Shown here piece by piece: positions 58,925 through 64,000 of a stretch of DNA of 64,000 nt. The position numbers and the translations under genes were made by a program. The notes under the pieces are model-generated. The model was not told the DNA's origin. It was given only the letters and a program-made list of their open reading frames with translations, and searched no databases. Position 1 is the first letter of the stretch, and every line of letters begins with the position of its first letter. Source of the DNA: Hypomyces perniciosus (lineage: Eukaryota > Ascomycota > Sordariomycetes > Hypocreales > Hypocreaceae); contig SPDT01000005.1 in NCBI GenBank assembly GCA_008477525.1, positions 1,240,001 to 1,304,000 of the forward strand. Direction: 5' to 3'.

Positions 58925-59555
58925 ATGGTAGCAGAAAAGGACACCGCTGAACCAGGACCGGCCGGCGACAAGGCCTCTCAGCCTTTGCCTCCGCTATCTG
59001 ATCATGAATTCAAGATATATAACCAGCTAGCAGAGAGGATGGATGCGTTTGTAAGTGACCTGAAGCAACATCCCTTTTTACTGCATTCATCAAAACAACA
59101 CAAGGACTAACCAGGTCCCGCAGCATAATCACTTCCGACAATCCTGGACTCTGCTCTGGCAAGCCTGCACCACCGGTCGTCGACCCCATGGCATGACGCT
59201 CAAGCAACTCATTGACGTTGGCCTCGACTTCGCCAAAGGTCTGACGATGCATCATGGCATCGAAGAGCGGCACTTCTTCCCCAAATTGGCCGTGAAAATG
59301 CCCGAGTTCAATCCCAAGAATGGGGAATTGGTGCAGCAGCATGCGCAGATTCACAAAGGTCTAGAGGAGTTTGAGGCGTATTTGAAAAAGTGCAGGTCGG
59401 GTGAGACGGATTTTGAGATGAGTGTGTTGAAGCAAAAGATGGAGTCGTGGGGGTCAGTGCTATGGACGCATCTTGATGAAGAGGTGAAGACGCTTGGGGC
59501 GGAGAATATGAGGAAGTATTGGACATTGAAAGAGATACAACGGCTGTGGATGTGA
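58925..59555 (+). CDS. Hemerythrin-like (HHE cation-binding) protein
   Basis: Two exons, 58925-59050 and 59124-59555, giving 185 aa. The HHE four-helix set of ligands is present: HNHFRQSW at the exon 2 start, HHGIEERHFFP, QQHAQIHKGLEEF and HLDEEVKTL. Such proteins hold a di-iron centre; fungal members are uncharacterised and proposed to sense or buffer iron, oxygen or nitric oxide. No signal peptide, so probably cytosolic. Confidence 0.9.
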
Positions 59556-59879
59556 AAGAGAAGGATGATTCTATATGAAGCTCGGTATCATCAGATATGT
59601 CAAAGGGACCTCGGCATTAAAGAAGACAAAAAAAAAAGAAGCAAGGTATATTCATGAAATTCGCATGACTAGTACACCGACAAAACAATAAAATAGGAAA
59701 TGTTTCCAAGCAGCATAGTAGCCCTTCTATGGTGTAATTGCGAACAGTCTTGGGGAAAGGCGCGTCTATCGGCGAACAGCGCATCCCACCACCATCACGT
59801 CCTCTCAAGCTCCGTGTAACACTGTTGCTCATCGCAACAGCCGTCGTCTTCCCATCTCTTTCGCATATCAACTCCCCGT
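59556..59879. other. Spacer between convergent genes
   Basis: 324 bp holding both 3' flanks; nothing else seen. Confidence 0.5.
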
Positions 59880-60848
59880 TCAAGCAACAGCCGTCTCCCG
59901 CCACAAGTCCACCATCATGCCGGTGGAAGGATACATAGCCAACAAGCCCACCAAGATATCCGGCAGCGGTCCGTTCGGCACACTCCAATGCAAGGTCAGC
60001 GGCGCCCAGGCCAGATTCCGCAAGAAGCTCTTGCTCCAGTTCGTCGCCCAGGCCTGATCCTTAACCGCCTCTCCGCTGATCGTCTTGCGCGACCGCTCCA
60101 CAAGCAGCCTGCCCAGCTCGATGAACACATAGGTTCCCCAACACCGGCCACTCAGCAGCGCAAACTTGCCCTGCGTCGCGGGCTTCAGCGCAATGACCTT
60201 CTTGCCGCTGAGGTAGGCCAGGTTCTCGAAAGCCTGGAAGGCAATCAAGGAGAGGACCTGCGCGAAAGCGACAACAGAGTCGAATCGCGCCTCAACGACA
60301 TCCGATTTCTCGGCGTCGGTCTTCTTGGTAGTCATTTTGACGACTAGGCGCTTGAGCGCAAAGTATAAGCCGAGCAACCCCCACAGGCGGTTAATCGTGC
60401 GCGTCTCGCTCAGCAACGCATTCAGGGCCTTGAAGCGCGCGCTGAGCTTGAGCATCAGCGCGGCCGCCGGTGGCGGTGTCGCAGACGTCAACGTAACGCT
60501 CGTCGAGGGCGGAAGACGGAAAGCCATGTCGACGAGGCGGCGGGCGGACTGGCGCAGGGCGGAGCGGCTCAGCGAGTCGAGCAGCGAGCCGGAGAGGCGG
60601 AACGAGTAGGCGAGGAATTGGAGGACGACGTCGGTGCCGGCGCGGGTTTGGAGACACCGCAGGAGGTGCGCCATGAAGGCATCGGTATTGGAGGGCACAG
60701 CGGCCAAGGAGGCGCCGAGCGTGGAGGATCTGGCGGGCACGGGCATCGGAGGAGGGACTTCGATGGCTGCTGGGGCCACAGCGACGACGTCGGCGACCGG
60801 AGCATCGGGCTCAGCAGCGACAACAGCGATATCGACGGTATCGGTCAT
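59880..60848 (-). CDS. Pex11-family peroxisomal membrane protein
   Basis: 322 aa from the ATG giving MTDTVDIAVV; the upstream 67 codons look like leader. An Ala/Pro-rich head of ~60 residues precedes the Pex11 fold: a first amphipathic helix region near DVVLQFLAYSFRLSG, then TINRLWGLLGLYFALKRL and the C-terminal AMYPSTGMMVDLWRETA. Pex11 proteins bend and elongate peroxisomal membranes before fission. The length and head fit the divergent Pex11C-type of filamentous fungi; the subtype is inference. Confidence 0.8.
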   Translation of the reverse strand: MTDTVDIAVVAAEPDAPVADVVAVAPAAIEVPPPMPVPARSSTLGASLAAVPSNTDAFMAHLLRCLQTRAGTDVVLQFLAYSFRLSGSLLDSLSRSALRQSARRLVDMAFRLPPSTSVTLTSATPPPAAALMLKLSARFKALNALLSETRTINRLWGLLGLYFALKRLVVKMTTKKTDAEKSDVVEARFDSVVAFAQVLSLIAFQAFENLAYLSGKKVIALKPATQGKFALLSGRCWGTYVFIELGRLLVERSRKTISGEAVKDQAWATNWSKSFLRNLAWAPLTLHWSVPNGPLPDILVGLLAMYPSTGMMVDLWRETAVA

Positions 60849-62158
60849 TGTGGCGGCGGTAGAGGGCGAGGAGGAAGAGGCGAGGTTGAGGCTCAATGCT
60901 GCCCAAGAGTGGTGAAGTTGGTGAGATGTTTGCGGTTGGCAGCAGGAGAAAGCCTGGAGCTCTGTACGAAGTAGTAGTATTACTGTTGATTGATTACTAC
61001 GGAGTATAGTATGAGAACCTCGGTCCACCCCACCACCTCGGATATACAACTTCGTATCTACATGCCCCGTACTTCGTACAAGCGGGCGTTCAATGTACTA
61101 TTAGTCCTAGTAAATTAAGGCGCCAACCAGCAGCGGAATCCGGTAACTTTTCGGCGCCTATTTTGCCGGCTTTATTCCGTGTTAATGGCGAATTCCCACT
61201 GTTTGTTGACTGTTGACGCCGTGGTTCTGCAATGAAATGGGCAAGATGGAATCCCGGTACCAGGATTATAACCGGCCGCTAGATCTATCATACTTTGAGA
61301 AGCAAGACGCAGCTGGGCTTACTCTGTAATCGGTAGTAGTTGTCTCTTCTCTTTGCCTTGCTCGGATAGGCATCAAGAGTTGAATTGTTGAAGTGTCAGA
61401 CGCTTACATACCAGCAAGGGTCAAGCGTCTTTACGGAACGCGAAGTACTAGTGGTACCCACTACTTTTAGAGCTTCACCCCCACTAATACGAGGAGAGTC
61501 GGCACTTGGCAGGGGACCTTTCCAGTGGACCTCAGTGATGTAGTCCACTGATGCTCGCTCCAGGCACCCATTGCAGCAGCAGTACTAATACTGAGCAGCA
61601 GTATGGAGTACTCAAGCAGGCATCAACCCAAGGGTGCCTCACGAAAGAACCTCGTGACCTCGTGCCATGTTCGCGACATGGCCTTCTCCTCTCCTTACGC
61701 AGCAACATGCATCCAATTATCAACCACCATCACCCAAGTGCGCGTCGCTGCCTATTTTAACGCGATGCTTCGATGCCGCATTCCCGTGGTCCTCCAGGTA
61801 GCCACGAGGTATATCTTACTTGGGAACGGATACGCATACACATAGCAGAACCCCTATGGCCTTGAACATGGCTCCTGTACCTAAAACCCGTTCGCTACCA
61901 ACTTGTTTCCAAAACCCCGTCACCATGGTCCATTAGACTAGACTGAGAGGCCAAGGCACTGCCACGTTTTCTACCCCCAGCTCTACATACTTGAGCTGTG
62001 CAAGGTTCGATTTTCCGATCATTCAGCCTCACAGAAAAGAGACGGCCGAATCTTGGAGTATAAAGGACTAAAACTGTCCCGCGGAAGAACCTCTGCTCCT
62101 AGTCGACAATCAACCATACACGAGACGCCATACGCCTTCAATTGAACCCAACCCAACA
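60849..62158. other. Divergent intergenic region, 1.3 kb
   Basis: Separates the Pex11-like gene (minus) from the DUF4246 gene (plus) and should hold both promoters. TACGGAGTA at 60998 and TACTTCGTA at 61070 lie near the Pex11 side. No coding evidence. Confidence 0.5.
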
Positions 62159-64000
62159 ATGTCTGAGCAATCCCAGGCTGCTGCGGCTGCGGCTGCTCCT
62201 CCTGCTGCTGCTGTCGACTCTGAGCCCAAATATTGGGTCACTTGGTCCGACGTGAAGTTCCCAGGAACCCCAGAGCAGAGAGACAGATTCAAGGAATGGG
62301 CAAAAGAGCAACCCACAAAACCCGATCCTCATGACACAAGCCAATGGGTCCAGCAGAACATTGATCGTAATATATATGATTCGATGAACCCGTTTTTTGA
62401 CGAGGTGGCCTACGAAATAGCCAGTGAGCGTCAACAGGTATTCATTCTTACCCCATCAGTCACACACACACACGCAGCTGATTGGCATGTTCAGAAATGC
62501 TCTCCTGGCGCCACTATCCAACGCCCTGGCTATGGTCTCACCCTCGATGCCATGCCCACGAGCGAAGACCGCTTCCCCATCATCACGGGCGACAATGAGC
62601 GCGACTGGAAGGCTGCGACACTGATTCACCGGGAGGTGTGCATGCTCAAAGTCATTGAGGAGCTTACCAATAAGCCTGAGTGGTGGCGCAAGGTCAACGA
62701 TGCCGAGATTGCGAAAAAGTGGAAGGATGAGGCTTTGAAGATGAATTGGAAGAAGTTGAATAAGTTTGCTGACTTTACGCCTGCCATGGCAGATGCTGTA
62801 AGTGGAACTGCCATCCTATGGATATATTGCCTCGTTTCTAGCCTTGTTGAAGGGGTCAGCCGCTAACATATCACATCACCCTGCAGTGTATCAAAGAGAT
62901 TAAGCTCAAGGCGGAAATGTACGAAAAGACGGGCCTCATCCCCGTCATGGACTACGCTGCCTGTGTCCTCAAGTCCGACAAGCTCATCCCAGATGACCTC
63001 AGGACAGCCCTCAACTCCGCCGTCGCACGATTGGAAGACGTTCCGGAGGACCGTAAAGATTGGCACCCAGGCAGTGACGGCCTTGTGCTCGATCTAGTTC
63101 ATCCCTCTCTCTGGCCTCTCCTCTACGGACGCTCCCGCATCCTCCCTGACAAGACCACCAACCTCACCGACTGCCTCGAGAGCTGCGGCAAAGGCGACAT
63201 CATCTCCAAGCCGCACCCGCTGGAGTCGAGTGTAGTTAACCCTAGCTACCCCTCCCGCAATGGCATTCCCTCGCTCTCCTCACGCTTCCAGTGGCTTCCC
63301 TGCGACGTCGTCGTAGACGATGCCGGTAACGCCAAGATCGACAGTTACATCAACAACCTACACCCAGTCGACCATGCAGACATATACCCTATCATCGAGA
63401 AATTCATCACCCTCGCGCTTCCAGCGTGGGACGTCGTGTATCGTTGGCCTGAGGAGTTTGCTTACCAGCGTTTGTCTACTTTAGAACTAGGCTTTAATTG
63501 TCAGGTCCCCGGCATTTGCGGGGGCTGGTGTGATTACAGGAACAGACCCTTGGAGGAGGGCGAGGAGCCCCGTTCAGATGACGAGGACGAAGAAGATGAC
63601 GAGGAGGAAGAGATCGAAGTGGAGGAAGAGGCGGCTGGTGGAGATGAGAATAAAATAGATATCGATGAGGGCGAAGAGGAGGGGGATAAGGAGAAGGAGG
63701 ATGAGAAAGAGGTGGCGAATAGTGAAGAGGAGGAAAAGGAGGCAGATGATGGAGAGGATGACGAAGAAGAGGAAGAAGAAGGGCGAAACGAACGTGATCG
63801 CCGCGACAAAAAATGGTACATCCAAACCCATCCCCTCCGCATCCCCGAACCCAACCCTGACACTGTCCTCCTCGGCCTCACCCCCTCGGACATCAAGTCC
63901 TCCTCTTTCTTCAACAACTCCCGCCGCCTGCAAGTTATCGTCAAGCTCGCCAACATCCACCTCACCCCTGACAAGCCACACTACAAAGGCGGTTCCTGGC
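62159..64000 (+). CDS. DUF4246 protein, 5' part
   Basis: Exons 62159-62437, 62495-62797 and from 62887 to beyond the window end, about 560 codons visible. YWVTWSDVKFPGTPEQRDRF lies near the start; the DUF4246 core is recognisable by LIHREVCMLKVIEELTNKP, HPSLWPLLYGRSRI, FQWLPCDV, INNLHPVDHADIYPIIEKF and the closing VKLANIHLTPDKPHYKGGSW. Members are fungal proteins of unknown function, distantly like 2-oxoglutarate oxygenases. An acidic low-complexity insert (63556-63790, about 80 residues of Glu/Asp) splits the core. The first intron (57 nt) is in frame and stop-free; skipping its removal would add 19 residues. Confidence 0.88.

Noticed and set aside
1..64000. CRISPR array, bacterial operon, phage or riboswitch
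   Set aside because: The window is eukaryotic with spliceosomal introns; the spaced repeats at 34-35 kb are too few and have no spacer logic.

Overview
This window is nuclear DNA of a filamentous ascomycete (Pezizomycotina). The evidence is many short introns of about 50-90 nt with GT...CTAAC/CTGAC...AG signals, fungus-specific families (HET, Zn2Cys6 regulators, DUF4246, a NIS1-like secreted protein, a fungal rhodopsin-type membrane protein), a tRNA-Glu with a small intron, and AT-rich, RIP-like stretches between gene-rich blocks. A Sordariomycete, perhaps Hypocreales, is my guess from overall feel and is not proven by the sequence.

Layout. 0-3.2 kb: the 3' part of a fungal rhodopsin-like membrane protein and a very acidic unknown protein. 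3.5-5.4 kb: an orphan gene with a tandem IKQED tail, then a gene-poor stretch with a direct repeat. 5.8-11.4 kb: DOT1 histone methyltransferase, ATG16, and VPS16 divergent from ATG16. 11.4-15.1 kb: a 3.7 kb gene-free stretch that probably serves as promoter and leader for a Dma-type FHA-RING ubiquitin ligase (15.1-16.9). 17.7-30.9 kb: alpha-MPP, a YML020W-like hydrolase-fold protein divergent from RRP5, and an MFS transporter with a 13-nt exon. 31.4-34.3 kb: a regulator with two zinc clusters. 34.3-35.4 kb: a repeat array plus a duplication of the regulator's 3' end. 35.7-38.3 kb: a kinase/pseudokinase gene broken by one in-frame TAG. Then tRNA-Glu, ASE1, an IRS4-type EH-domain gene, a NIS1-like secreted protein, tRNA-Asp, an arrestin-like gene and a Dabb-domain gene. 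50-58.5 kb is accessory in character: AT-rich spacers, a decayed copy of the orphan gene, a histidine phosphatase, a HET gene and a broken N-domain/ankyrin gene. 58.9-64 kb: hemerythrin-like, Pex11-like and a DUF4246 gene that runs off the end.

The housekeeping genes cover chromatin (DOT1), autophagy and vacuolar fusion (ATG16, VPS16), mitochondrial import (MPP alpha), ribosome assembly (RRP5), the spindle (ASE1), mitotic exit and septation (Dma-like) and peroxisomes (Pex11). The accessory genes (HET, N-domain/ankyrin relic, kinase-pseudokinase) belong to families tied to fungal self/non-self recognition.

Most notable signals: (i) the word CACTGCATTTTTAG at eight places in three clusters, all on the same strand, five of them heading about 65-80 nt units, most with a GCAGTT...AACTGC hairpin; (ii) the duplicated regulator 3' end around two of those units; (iii) the two-kinase gene with a single in-frame stop; (iv) an orphan gene with SUMO-consensus repeats and a decayed relative 49 kb away; (v) frequent TACTCCGTA/TACGGAGTA/TACTTCGTA words confined to non-coding DNA. 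Exon limits were set by hand from reading frame and splice signals; no search was run.
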